Counted from the stretch's first letter, positions 35,744-44,221 are shown. The stretch is DNA of 64,000 nucleotides from Streptomyces globisporus (GCF_003501885.1 NZ_QWFA01000001.1:1-64000), one strand, 5' to 3'. Notes: generated from the sequence alone by a model not told the origin. A program made the numbers and translations.

Positions 35744-37171
35744 TCAGGCGGGATGCAGAACGATGCGGTCGAGTGAGGCGCGGAACTCGGCGACGCCGTC
35801 CTCGCCGGTTGCGGGGGCCAGTGCCTGGTCGAGCCGGTCGAGCTGTCCGAAGATGCGGGCAGATCCGGTCTCGGCGGCGATTCCGACGGCCTGCCCACCG
35901 ATTCGGGCAGCGAGGGTCACGTTGCCTGTGCCCGCATGGGCACGTGCAGCGCGAGCTAGGTAGACACCGCGGTCCCGGCGATATGCGGACGGAAGCACTG
36001 CGAGGGCGCTGTCGAAGCCTGCCGCGGCCTGCTCATACTCGCCGAGTGCGGCGAGGGAGCGTGCTCGGGCGGTGCTGATGTACGCCGCATCGAGCCAGGA
36101 ACCCCAGACACCGTCGGAGCCCGCGCGCCCGAGAAGAGCAAGCGCGGTGTCGTAAGCCCTGTGGGCTTCGCTGCCTTCACCGAGTACGGCACGCGCGTGG
36201 GCCTCGTGCAGAACGGCGATGACTTCGAGGCGGCTCCCGGGCCGGGCGGTGCGTCGGGCGGCTGCGGCGAGGCCGAGAGCGTCGGCAGGATGACCGGTGT
36301 CGACAGCCAGCTGTGCCTTACGGCCGAGGATGTACGCGGTGAGATCGGTGTCGCCGGTGATGTGGGAAGCGTCCAGTGCTTTCGCGGTGTGGCCGTGGGC
36401 GGTCCGCTCGTCGCCGATGTCCTGGGCGAACCAGCCTGCCAGCTCTTCGTATCGCGTCTCCAAGGCGAGAAGCTCGATGGCGTCGGTGCCACGAGCGGAT
36501 CGACGTCTTGTGGCAAGGGAGCCGAGGTGTTGTTGCAGGGCGGGCAACACGTGTCGGGGGCCGATGAGGTTGTCGGTCTGGATCATGACCCGGCGGAGTT
36601 GCGCGAAGTGCTCTAAGGGAGACCCCATGTCGGCGAGTTCGGTGGCAGTCGCCGGCGTCGCGGCCGGCATGGCTGTCGCAGCCAGGCCGGCGATCCCTGA
36701 TGCGAGAACAACGCGGCGGGGCACGGGCACGAAGAGGATCCTTCCGTGGATGCGGGCGGGGACGACGACCGTGTCCGTGTCGTCTCCAAGCGAGCCTGCC
36801 CGCACGACCGCGTTCATGGCCAGGGTCTCCGGGGCGCTGGCCCCATGACCCCGTGTACTGGCCCCATGAGTCGCTGTCCCGGCTCTGGACACCGGGACTG
36901 AGCAATCCTGGGGGGCCTCGCGCTCCGCGCTGTCCCAGCCACGAACCAATGCACCGGCGGCATCGAGGATGTCGTCGAGAGTGATGGCCGCATGCTTCGG
37001 GACGGGACGTTCAGCGCGCTCGAAGCGTCCGAGATGTGAACGGTCGATCAACGCCCTGCGAGCCAGAGCCTGCTGCGACAGCTGACGGGCCTCGCGGAAT
37101 TGGCGTAGCTCGTAGCCCCAGCGGTGCCATGGGCCGGCGTCCGGAGTCAGCTCGTTCGGCTGCTGCCCCAC
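35744..37171 (-). CDS. XRE-family regulator with TPR-like C-terminal domain
   Basis: The 475-residue protein has an N-terminal helix-turn-helix (about residues 18-75, ELRQFREARQLSQQALARRA...SHLGRFERAER). A linker and a hydrophobic patch VVLASGIAGLAATAMPAATP follow, then a long region of alpha-helical pairs with TPR-like spacing (AVDTGHPADALGLAAAARR, RSLAALGEYEQAAAGFDSALAVL). This is a frequent Streptomyces type, often next to small metabolic genes. It lies first in the operon with the reductase and deaminase and may control them. Confidence 0.8.
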   Translation of the reverse strand: MGQQPNELTPDAGPWHRWGYELRQFREARQLSQQALARRALIDRSHLGRFERAERPVPKHAAITLDDILDAAGALVRGWDSAEREAPQDCSVPVSRAGTATHGASTRGHGASAPETLAMNAVVRAGSLGDDTDTVVVPARIHGRILFVPVPRRVVLASGIAGLAATAMPAATPATATELADMGSPLEHFAQLRRVMIQTDNLIGPRHVLPALQQHLGSLATRRRSARGTDAIELLALETRYEELAGWFAQDIGDERTAHGHTAKALDASHITGDTDLTAYILGRKAQLAVDTGHPADALGLAAAARRTARPGSRLEVIAVLHEAHARAVLGEGSEAHRAYDTALALLGRAGSDGVWGSWLDAAYISTARARSLAALGEYEQAAAGFDSALAVLPSAYRRDRGVYLARAARAHAGTGNVTLAARIGGQAVGIAAETGSARIFGQLDRLDQALAPATGEDGVAEFRASLDRIVLHPA

Positions 37172-37461
37172 GCTTCCTCCTCCACCGTGGACTTTCGTTC
37201 ACCCGCGGTCGATGTCAGCGACAGGGGCGGCTCTCCATGGGGCCTGCGGAGCCAGCGTGTGAGGCTCCATCTAGGGCCTGCCCACCGGGGTTCCGTACCG
37301 CTTTCATCGTCGGTACGAGCTGATCACACGGTATCCGAACGGCGCCTGGCAGGGACCTGATTCACGTCAGTAGCGAACGTAGTGGTCGGTCGGACCGAAC
37401 GCATTGCGCAACCGTCGGATGAGCCCCGCGCGGGCTGAGCGCGATCTAGGGGAAGGCGACC

Positions 37462-38070
37462 ATGAAGACACGTAGAAGCCTGGGCGACATGATCGCCGTC
37501 TCCAGTCCACGGATCAGCCTGATGGGATCCCGGGACCGAACGGACACCGACACTGCTCGAACCCAGGAGTGGCACCGCAAACCCGCCCCGCTGGAGCGTC
37601 CGGCGCGCAGCGGTGAGCTCGCCCGGCTCCGTCAGCAGTTCCGTCGCGAGGCGGCCGAAAGGTGCGACCGCCGCTCCGGTGATCGCCGTCTCCGGGTGCT
37701 GGCGTACAGCTTGGTGCTTAGCAGGAGTGCCAGGCCGGATGAGGATTGGAACACCCTCCAGACCGAGGCTGAGCAGCGTGGCTACGCAATGGGAGCGAGG
37801 TTTCACGACGTAGCCGTTCCCGTGACCACGAGGTGCCTCCCCGGCTCGGGGGCCGGCTGTGGCGTCTACACGCCGCCCTGGAAGCGCCCTGGCTGGGGGG
37901 AGGTCGAGCGACTGATCCGAGGCGGCTTCGCGGACGGCGTGATCGTCCTCGACCGGCACAACATCAGCTCCGATGACGACGAGTATCGCGCTGTGATCAA
38001 GGAGCTGGGTGAGCGGTACCAGGCATTCATTCACCTCGTGATCCCCGAGGAACTGTCCGGTCCGACTTGA
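37462..38070 (+). CDS. Hypothetical protein with resolvase-like fold features
   Basis: The 202-residue protein starts at ATG 37462 after a GGGGAAGG ribosome binding site. Its C-terminal 130 residues recall the order of a serine-recombinase catalytic domain: a first strand LRVLAYSLVLSRSA, LQTEAEQRGYAM, WGEVERLIRGGFADGVIVLDRHNIS, IKELGERYQAFIHLV. It has no DNA-binding recombinase domain and the position of a catalytic serine is unclear, so it is probably not an active recombinase. It is divergent from the XRE regulator and may be its target. Confidence 0.6.
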   Translation: MKTRRSLGDMIAVSSPRISLMGSRDRTDTDTARTQEWHRKPAPLERPARSGELARLRQQFRREAAERCDRRSGDRRLRVLAYSLVLSRSARPDEDWNTLQTEAEQRGYAMGARFHDVAVPVTTRCLPGSGAGCGVYTPPWKRPGWGEVERLIRGGFADGVIVLDRHNISSDDDEYRAVIKELGERYQAFIHLVIPEELSGPT

Positions 38071-38088
38071 AGGCGACCGTTGCGGTGG

Positions 38089-38187
38089 ATGGATGCGAAG
38101 GGCTGGGGCTGGAGACAGGTCAGCGCTCAGGTTCTCCTCGTCGTCACCGTGTTCGCAGTGCTCGTCACCATCTACCAAACTGCCTGA
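38089..38187 (+). CDS. Putative small single-pass membrane protein
   Basis: A 32-codon frame starts ATG GAT GCG AAG, 18 bases after the previous stop. It encodes a charged/aromatic N-terminus (MDAKGWGWRQ) and then a hydrophobic stretch (VLLVVTVFAVLVTIY) long enough for one membrane span. GGTGG directly upstream is a weak ribosome binding site. The composition fits a real membrane peptide better than chance, but there is no comparative support. Confidence 0.35.
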   Translation: MDAKGWGWRQVSAQVLLVVTVFAVLVTIYQTA

Positions 38188-38577
38188 TCGGGGGCCGTTT
38201 TGACGTTCGAGGGATACACCGACCAGGCAACACATTTCCTGCCGCTCCGTGAGGTGGGACTCGACCTTTGCATCGTGCCTGCAGGTGACCCGCAGGGCGC
38301 GGCATGACCGCGATCAAAGAGACCTGCGCGTGCAGTGGTCGTCTCACCCGGATCCCTGCTTCGTTGTCGAGAGGGGGGAGAGAGACCACTCACGCTCGAG
38401 GGCGACCGCACTGCCACCACCCTGGGGCGCTTCTACGGCTACCGCGAAGCAGCCATAGCGGCCTTCATCGGGCGGTGCCACAAGTCCCCCTCTTCGGTCG
38501 TGCCCGAACCGTGTTCCCCCACGGCACCGTAGCTGGCCGAAGAGGGCCCAACTTCCCACCCGAGAGGACGAGCACCA
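38188..38577. other. Intergenic stretch with possible small or decayed genes
   Basis: A frame from TTG at about 38199 gives 35 residues with natural look (LPLREVGLDLCIVPAGDPQG) and stops in an ATGA overlap with a further frame at 38304 beginning MTAIKETCACSG, which soon becomes implausible. Another frame around 38390-38490 reads TATTLGRFYGYREAAIAAFIG. I cannot show that any of these is a functional gene. A ribosome binding site (GAGAGGACGAG) for the next frame lies at its end. Confidence 0.3.
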
Positions 38578-38735
38578 TGTGTGCGCACAACCCGCCGTGC
38601 CCCACGGCCATGGCTCCCGACAGGGAGGCCGCGCGACCCGTCGCGCACCGCCCTGAGCAGGGCTGGTCTGTTAACTGCACCTTCTTGAAGTCGTTGGGCA
38701 CTGCGATGTCGGACTGCCCAAGGAGTTCTGTGTGA
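38578..38735 (+). pseudogene. DUF5999 gene, 5' part, split by transposon
   Basis: The frame begins MCAHNPPCPTAMAPDREAAR and continues to PEQGWS, the well-conserved start of the small Streptomyces DUF5999 protein. After base 38669 it runs into transposon sequence and stops 20 codons later. The missing second half (LLCNGVLVFEDTGELLPDG...) is found at 43271-43384, 4.6 kb away and in the same orientation. The gene was therefore cut by insertion between GWS and LLCNG. Confidence 0.85.
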
Positions 38736-39934
38736 CCTCGCACGTGCGCAATCAGCTGATGGAGGGGCGGGCTTCCCTGCCCCGCGTCGGCTCAGTCGTT
38801 CAGTTGGAGACCCAGCACCCGGCGTACGCCGTGCTCGACCCCGATGGAAGCTCGGTCGAGTCGGTGACGCCCTACCTGCGGGACCTCGCTCTGAACGACA
38901 ACAGCCCAGCAACTAGCCGCAGTTACGCCAATGACCTGCTGCGGTGGTTCCGATTCCTGTGGCTCTTGAACGTGACCTGGGACAAAGCAACGGAGGGAGA
39001 GGTAGCAGTGATGGTTGGCTGGCTTCGTACGGCACCGAATCCGCAGCGCCGCCGCACCCGGCCTAACGCGCCGCAGCCCGGCTCGGTTAACCCCCGCACC
39101 GGCAAGCGCTACCTCAAGGCCGGCTACGCCCCGGCGACGATCAACCATGCCCTGACCGTGGTGGCCAGCTTCTATGACTTCCACCGTCACTTGGGCAACG
39201 GCCCGTTGATGAATCCGGTGCCGGTGTCGGAGGCACGGCGTCGGGCGTTGGCACACCGCAGTCCGGCGGAGGCCGTGCCGGCCTTCCGCCGCTCCCGTCT
39301 GCGTCAGCGAGTCCCGGCCACCGAGCCCCGGGCCGTCCCGGACGCGATGTGGGACGAGTTCTTCGCGGCCATGAACCACGACCGGGACCGCGCCGCGGTG
39401 CTGCTCTACGTCTCCAGCGGGGCCCGCGCCTCCGAGCTGCTCGGAGTCACCCCGGCTGACGTCGACTGGCCGGCCCAGATCGTCTACGTCGTCTCCAAGG
39501 GCACGAAGCTGCGCGAGCCGATCCCGGTGAGCCCGCAGGCCCTGGTGGTGCTGGCCGCCTACCTCGACGCGATGGGCATGCCCGCTCCGCACGAGCCGGT
39601 CTTCCGCACCCGCCGCGGCCCGGACAAGCCGCTCACCTACTGGGCGATGCGGCGCGTCATCCAGCGGGCCAACGACCGGCTCGGCACGAACTGGAGCCTG
39701 CACGACCTGCGACACACGGCGGCCGAGCGGATGGCCAACGACCCCAACCTGACCCTGGTCGAGGTCCGGGCCATCCTGCGGCATGCGGACCTGGCCACCA
39801 CCGGCCGCTACCTGCACGCCCGCGTCGAGGACCTCTTCGACGCCCTCCAAGCTCACTACCAGCGCCCCCGCCCCCAGCCCGCCATCGCCCCCGGCTACGA
39901 CCCGGACGACTTCAAGGCGGTGTTCGGTGGCTGA
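38732..39934 (+). CDS. Tyrosine recombinase, TnpA-like
   Basis: The 400-residue protein starts at GTG 38732 with AGGAG six bases before. The N-terminal SAM-like core-binding region (about 45-170) precedes a complete catalytic domain: Arg232 (SGARASELL), Lys256, His324-x2-Arg327 (HDLRHTAAERM), His351 and Tyr360 (HADLATTGRYLHA). Its stop overlaps the GTG of the next recombinase by eight bases. It lies just inside the left end of the transposon, as TnpA does in Tn554. Confidence 0.88.
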   Translation: MTSHVRNQLMEGRASLPRVGSVVQLETQHPAYAVLDPDGSSVESVTPYLRDLALNDNSPATSRSYANDLLRWFRFLWLLNVTWDKATEGEVAVMVGWLRTAPNPQRRRTRPNAPQPGSVNPRTGKRYLKAGYAPATINHALTVVASFYDFHRHLGNGPLMNPVPVSEARRRALAHRSPAEAVPAFRRSRLRQRVPATEPRAVPDAMWDEFFAAMNHDRDRAAVLLYVSSGARASELLGVTPADVDWPAQIVYVVSKGTKLREPIPVSPQALVVLAAYLDAMGMPAPHEPVFRTRRGPDKPLTYWAMRRVIQRANDRLGTNWSLHDLRHTAAERMANDPNLTLVEVRAILRHADLATTGRYLHARVEDLFDALQAHYQRPRPQPAIAPGYDPDDFKAVFGG

Positions 39935-42386
39935 CCTGCAGACCTTCACCACCCGCAACCGCCGCACCGACTACAGCGGCGACGAGCCGTTCGTCCCCGC
40001 TCCCGTCACGCGGTTCGCCGGAGCGGAGCTCAAAGCAGCACCGGCGCCGCTGCCCAGCACACCCCCGGGCCCCTTCGGGGACCTGTCGCGGGCCCCGGCC
40101 TCCGAGATCCTGCGCATCGTCGAGCAGGTCACCAAGGGCTGGCCGAACCCGGGACGCCGGCGGACAGCCGTCCGGCGGGTCTTCTCCGTCCTGGAGGAGA
40201 TGCCGGGCGACACCTGGCAGGAAAGGTGGCAGGCCAGTGGCTTCGACGACGAAGGCGCCGAGTCGGTACGTGTCCTGGCGCGCGAGGGCGACCGCGTTGA
40301 CAGTGCGGATCTGATCGCCGGGATCAAGTTGGCGTTCTGCCTGCGGGTCGTCCGGCCGTCGATCTCCGGCTTCCGCGCGAACCGGTTCCGGGACTACCCG
40401 CAGAGATTCCGCGAACTCCAGCCCGATCCGCTGCTGGAGAAGTTCTTCGCCGCGGCCGACGCCTTCGACGTCCACCACATGCACCGTCTCCGGGCGAAGT
40501 TCGACCTGACCGCTGCACTGACCACGGGTGGCATCGCGCTGGAGGACCTGACGCCCTCTGCGCTGCTGCACTTCGGCATGGAGTCCAAGCGGCTCGGGGT
40601 GACCCACGGCAGCAAGGCGGGGGCGACCCGGTTCGCGGGTCTGGGCACCTGGCAGGTGCTGCACCAGATGGGCCACTTCCCGCCCGGCACCCCGCCGACC
40701 CTGCGGGCCTACGTCTATCGCGGCCAGCTCACCGTCACCCAGCTCGTCGACCGCTACCCCATCCAGCACCAGGGCGTCCGCCAGTTGCTGATCGACTACC
40801 TGACCCGGCGCCGGGCCGGAACCGACTACACCACCATCACCGCTCTGACCCGCCAGCTCGCGAAGACGTTCTGGGCCAAGATCGAGAAGATCAATCCGGG
40901 ACAGCAGGACCTGGCACTGAGCCGCGAGGTCTACGACCAGTGGCGCGAGGCCATCAAACAGTGGGACCGCGACGAGCGCCGCACCCGCGCGGACGACTCC
41001 GGCATCCTCCTGGCCGTCCGCGCCCTCTATCTCGACCTGCACAGCTGGGCCATCGACGAGCCCGAGCAGTGGGCTCAGTGGGTCGTGCCCTGCCCGATCC
41101 GGCCGAAGGAACTCAAGGGGTTCGCCAAGCGCAAGCGGGAGATCCACCAGCGGATGTCCGACCGCATCCGGATCCGCCAGCCACTGCTGCCCACCCTGGT
41201 CGCGCACGTCGAAGGCCGCTACGAGCACCTGACGGGCCTGCTCAAGAAGGCCCGCGCGGTCGAGCTCGGAGCAACCTTCGAGCACGACGGGCACTCCTAC
41301 CGGCGCACGGACACCGACCGAGACCACACCTGGGCCAAAAGCCAGGACGAACCGCTGGTCCGTGTCACCGACGAGGGCGGGCAGGTCCTCAACGTCACGC
41401 TCACCGAGGACACCGCGTTCTGGGAATGGGCCGGCCTGGAGATTCTTCGACACAGCGGCATCCGCGTCGAAGAGCTCTGCGAGCTCACCCACCTGAGCAT
41501 CCGCCAGTATCGGCGCCCGAACAACGAAGTCATCGCCCTGCTTGTCATCGCCCCGTCCAAGAGCGAGCGCGAGCGTGTCATCCCGATGTCCGCGGACCTG
41601 TTCCACGCCATCGCCCAGATCATCCGCCGCCTCACCCCCGACGGCCGGGCGGTTCGCCTGCTCAACCGCTACGACCCTCACGAGAAGACCTGGTCAGAGC
41701 CCATGCCGTTCCTCATGCAACGACAGAACGGCACACAGCGATCAGTGATCGCCCCGACCACGTTCCTCCACATGTTCGCCCGCAGCTGCGAGGAACTCGC
41801 CGAGACCCACCGAGCCTTCGCCGACATGACCTTCACGCCGCACGACTTCCGACGGCTCTTCGCCACCGAGATCGTCAACGGCGGCCTGCCCATCCACATC
41901 GGAGCCGCCCTGCTCGGCCACCTCAACCTCCAGACCCTCCAAGGCTACGTCGCGGTCTTCGCCGAGGACATCGTCACCAACTACCAGCGGTTCCTGAACC
42001 ACCGCCGCTCGCTCCGACCAGAGATCGAATACCCCGAGGTCACACCCGAGGAGTGGGCCGACTTCGAGGAGCACTTCGACAAACGCAAGGTCGAACTCGG
42101 CAACTGCGCCCGCCCCTACGGCACCCCCTGCAACCACGAACACGCCTGCATCCGCTGCCCGATGCTCCAGGTCAACCCCAAGATGCTGCCCCGCCTCGCG
42201 GAGATCGAGAAGGACCTCCTCCTGCGCCGCAAGCGAGCCCAGGAGGAGCACTGGCTCGGCGAGGTCGAAGGCATCGACTCGACCCTGACCTTCCTCCGCG
42301 CCAAACAGGCCGAAGCCGCCCGCCTCACCAAGAGACCCTCCACCGACCTCGGCATCCCACGCCCACGCTCCGAGGAGATCCAGTGA
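39927..42386 (+). CDS. Large tyrosine recombinase, TnpB-like
   Basis: The 819-residue protein starts at GTG 39927, overlapping the tnpA stop. Earlier in-frame codons lie inside tnpA. The catalytic domain is in the last third: Arg513 (HSGIRVEELCEL), SKSERERVIPM, His639-x2-Arg642 (HDFRRLFATEI), His665 and Tyr674 (GHLNLQTLQGY). A Cys-rich tail follows (YGTPCNHEHACIRCPMLQ), a mark of large TnpB-type partners, with a final charged region. The long N-terminus may bind DNA. Both recombinases are likely needed together for transposition, as shown for Tn554. Confidence 0.85.
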   Translation: MADLQTFTTRNRRTDYSGDEPFVPAPVTRFAGAELKAAPAPLPSTPPGPFGDLSRAPASEILRIVEQVTKGWPNPGRRRTAVRRVFSVLEEMPGDTWQERWQASGFDDEGAESVRVLAREGDRVDSADLIAGIKLAFCLRVVRPSISGFRANRFRDYPQRFRELQPDPLLEKFFAAADAFDVHHMHRLRAKFDLTAALTTGGIALEDLTPSALLHFGMESKRLGVTHGSKAGATRFAGLGTWQVLHQMGHFPPGTPPTLRAYVYRGQLTVTQLVDRYPIQHQGVRQLLIDYLTRRRAGTDYTTITALTRQLAKTFWAKIEKINPGQQDLALSREVYDQWREAIKQWDRDERRTRADDSGILLAVRALYLDLHSWAIDEPEQWAQWVVPCPIRPKELKGFAKRKREIHQRMSDRIRIRQPLLPTLVAHVEGRYEHLTGLLKKARAVELGATFEHDGHSYRRTDTDRDHTWAKSQDEPLVRVTDEGGQVLNVTLTEDTAFWEWAGLEILRHSGIRVEELCELTHLSIRQYRRPNNEVIALLVIAPSKSERERVIPMSADLFHAIAQIIRRLTPDGRAVRLLNRYDPHEKTWSEPMPFLMQRQNGTQRSVIAPTTFLHMFARSCEELAETHRAFADMTFTPHDFRRLFATEIVNGGLPIHIGAALLGHLNLQTLQGYVAVFAEDIVTNYQRFLNHRRSLRPEIEYPEVTPEEWADFEEHFDKRKVELGNCARPYGTPCNHEHACIRCPMLQVNPKMLPRLAEIEKDLLLRRKRAQEEHWLGEVEGIDSTLTFLRAKQAEAARLTKRPSTDLGIPRPRSEEIQ

Positions 42387-42394
42387 CCTACGAC

Positions 42395-42427
42395 AAACCT
42401 CGATCCAGTGAGCGCAGACAAGGAAAG
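42395..42427 (+). repeat. Transposon right-end repeat, inner copy
   Basis: Directly after tnpB the bases AACCTCGATCCAGTGA, then GCAGACAAGGA, closely match the outer right end at 43241-43273 (about five mismatches and one gap). A frame starting in the GTGA overlap with tnpB reads DKPRSSERRQGKS through it, and NEPRSSEVQRRS through the outer copy. This looks like a former terminus of the transposon. Confidence 0.65.
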
Positions 42428-42433
42428 AGCAGG

Positions 42434-43159
42434 TCAGGTGCGCCAGCGATGCGCATACCCTTCTCTCAGCTGTCCGCCGAGCAGTTCGAGCACCCCCACA
42501 GCCGCAGTCGCCAGTGGAACGGGATCGGCATGTTCCGCCAAGGCCAGATGGCCTTCCAGCAGTGCCTTCCCCCGCACCGGATCTGCGCTCAGCAGTCTGC
42601 GGGGCAACCACTTGCCGGTGCCCGTCCAGGCACCGTGGTGGGCAATGAGCAGATGCGCCGCCTCTCGCAGGGTGAAGTCGGCGAGGGAGAGCTGCTCGTA
42701 TCGCTCGGCAGGTGGAGTGTCGAGCAGGTCGTCCAGCAGGCTGGTCAGGCCGTAGCGGCCTTGTTCCCACTCCGCCGGCGTGAGCGGCGGCGGACCAGCC
42801 GCGAGGACCTCTCGGGCCTGTTCGCGCACACGGGAGAGGTCGCCGTGTGGGTCCAACAACGGCAAACCCTGGTCATAGATGAACAGGACCGTGCCGCGGC
42901 GGCGCGCTCTGTCCCACTCGAAGAATTCCGGTATGTCCGCCACGGTGTTCAGGAACAGCTCAGCCAGGCGGCCCTCATGCCGTACTACCTCACGGCGGCT
43001 GATATCCGAGTCCGGGAGAAGGACCGCCACGTCCAAGTCGCTGATCTCAGTGGCGCGGCCCTGGGCAACCGATCCTCCCAGCGTGGCACCCAGAGCGTCC
43101 GGGTAACGGGTCGTAACCAAACGCAGAGTCTGAGCAACAAGGGCTTCTTGATCATGCAT
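42434..43159 (-). CDS. Nucleotidyltransferase, transposon cargo
   Basis: The 241-residue protein has the pol-beta-type motif Gly29-Ser30...Asp41-x-Asp43 (GGSVAQGRATEISDLDVAV), typical of aminoglycoside and other small-molecule nucleotidyltransferases and of some antitoxins. The C-terminal half is helical (HLLIAHHGAWTGTGKWLPRR) as in adenylyltransferases that modify antibiotics. It faces against the recombinase genes and is bracketed by two copies of the right end. Tn554 also carries an aminoglycoside nucleotidyltransferase (spc), so a resistance role is plausible. The substrate cannot be named. Confidence 0.75.
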   Translation of the reverse strand: MHDQEALVAQTLRLVTTRYPDALGATLGGSVAQGRATEISDLDVAVLLPDSDISRREVVRHEGRLAELFLNTVADIPEFFEWDRARRRGTVLFIYDQGLPLLDPHGDLSRVREQAREVLAAGPPPLTPAEWEQGRYGLTSLLDDLLDTPPAERYEQLSLADFTLREAAHLLIAHHGAWTGTGKWLPRRLLSADPVRGKALLEGHLALAEHADPVPLATAAVGVLELLGGQLREGYAHRWRT

Positions 43160-43240
43160 GGGCGCTCATCGTGCCATCCACAAGGAACGCATGCCAGGAG
43201 GCGAACCAGCCGATCTGTTCTCACAGTCCAGATCCCCAAC

Positions 43241-43273
43241 GAACCTCGCTCGAGTGAAGTGCAGAGAAGGAGC
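43241..43273 (+). repeat. Transposon right-end repeat, outer copy and junction
   Basis: AACCTCGCTCGAGTGA followed by GTGCAGAGAAGGA. It ends where the DUF5999 coding sequence resumes (CTGCTGTGCAAC). It contains GAAGTGCAG, the inverse of CTGCAC-CTTC at the left end. Confidence 0.65.
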
Positions 43274-43384
43274 CTGCTGTGCAACGGAGTGCTTGTCTTC
43301 GAGGACACCGGAGAACTCCTCCCCGACGGCCGTATCGTCGCCCCCCACCGGCCGCTCGCGCTCACGTTCGGAAGCGCGGCATGA
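43271..43384 (+). pseudogene. DUF5999 gene, 3' part, split by transposon
   Basis: The translation resumes as LLCNGVLVFEDTGELLPDGR, IVAPHRPLAL, to a TGA overlapping the next ATG. This is the conserved second half of DUF5999. No start codon belongs to it. However, an uninterrupted frame runs from the GTG at 42383, overlapping the tnpB stop, through the region antisense to the nucleotidyltransferase into this segment, so a fusion product is possible. Confidence 0.85.
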
Positions 43385-44034
43385 CGATCACCGCAGCCGA
43401 CCTGGTCGTTCCGTACATCACCGCCCGCGAAGGCGAAGAGGCGGACTCCCTCCTCAACCTGAACGTACGCACCGGTCCTGACCGGCGCCCGCGGCTCGGG
43501 TACACGGACGAGGCAGGGCCCGACCGAGATCTCCGCGGCGTGCTGTGGGCGCGGTACTCCATGTCACTCGGCTTCGCGGGACAGCCCACTGGGAACCCGA
43601 GGTGGCGGCTGGTGCACCCGCTCCGCCAGCGCATCACGATGGCGCTCCTGCGCTGCCAGGTGTGCACGGTCCCGCTGAAGCGTAGCGACGGCATCCTCTT
43701 CGTAGAGACGGCCGACGACGGCGACGACTACACCGGGCCGGTGAAGACCGCGCAGCCGCCGGTATGTCTGGAGCACGCCCGGATGGCGGCCCGGCGGTGC
43801 CCCCGGCTCAGGAGCAAGGGACACGTTGCCCTGCTGGCCACGCGGTTCCCGCTCTACGGCGTCATCGGCACCCCGTACCAGTACACCGCCGACGGCATCC
43901 AGCCCCTCGCCGCCTCGGACGCTCCCCTGCCCTACAACCACCCCCAGATCGGCTGGTTCCTCGCCTCTCAGCTCGTTCGCGAACTGCGGGACTACGAGGT
44001 CGTCAGCCTGGACGATCTTGTGCCCGCCGCATAG
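43381..44034 (+). CDS. Hypothetical protein formerly coupled to DUF5999
   Basis: The 217-residue protein starts at the ATG in an ATGA overlap with the DUF5999 stop. It begins MTITAADLVVPYITAREGEE and contains one Cys-x2-Cys (RCQVCTVPL) and a further CLEHARMAARRCPRL, so it may bind a metal. It is a type I have seen beside DUF5999 genes in Streptomyces, without known function. Because of the transposon its natural upstream partner and promoter are now 4.6 kb away. Confidence 0.7.
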   Translation: MTITAADLVVPYITAREGEEADSLLNLNVRTGPDRRPRLGYTDEAGPDRDLRGVLWARYSMSLGFAGQPTGNPRWRLVHPLRQRITMALLRCQVCTVPLKRSDGILFVETADDGDDYTGPVKTAQPPVCLEHARMAARRCPRLRSKGHVALLATRFPLYGVIGTPYQYTADGIQPLAASDAPLPYNHPQIGWFLASQLVRELRDYEVVSLDDLVPAA

Positions 44035-44037
44035 ACG

Positions 44038-44080
44038 GCTGCTCGACGGTCCTGGGCAAAGGACCGGACCGTCGAGCAGC
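44038..44080 (+). terminator. Strong hairpin terminator
   Basis: GCTGCTCGACGGTCC pairs perfectly with GGACCGTCGAGCAGC across a 13-base loop, directly after the stop at 44034. It separates the DUF5999-linked gene from the lanthipeptide cluster. Confidence 0.75.
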
Positions 44081-44221
44081 ACCCCAGAGCTTCCCGGCCC
44101 GACCATCGGACCGGGATGGCCAGAACCTGAACCCGTGGCGCAGCCCCGTCGCTACGCCACGGTCCTCAGGCGCTGGCAAGCACCACCTGTCCTACACACC
44201 AACGAATCACCTGGAGTTGTT

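Larger units (their letters stand above)
38670..43273 (+). mobile_element. Tn554-like two-recombinase transposon inserted in a DUF5999 gene
   Basis: Boundaries follow from the split DUF5999 gene. The left end has CTGCAC at 38675-38680, TTC, and TCGTTGGG at 38691-38698. The right end has the inverted counterparts CCCAACGA (43236-43243) and GAAGTGCAG (43256-43264). Inside are two coupled tyrosine-recombinase genes in tandem, as tnpA and tnpB of Tn554. A nucleotidyltransferase gene of opposite orientation occupies the right part. A second, older-looking right end lies directly after tnpB (42395-42427). No clear target duplication is seen, as in Tn554. Confidence 0.75.

Noticed and set aside
40940-42382. 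Plus-strand frame overlapping tnpB in another phase
   Set aside because: Up to 42382 it is an Arg/Pro-rich shadow of tnpB. Only its final part, which reaches the DUF5999 tail, is of interest and is reported separately.
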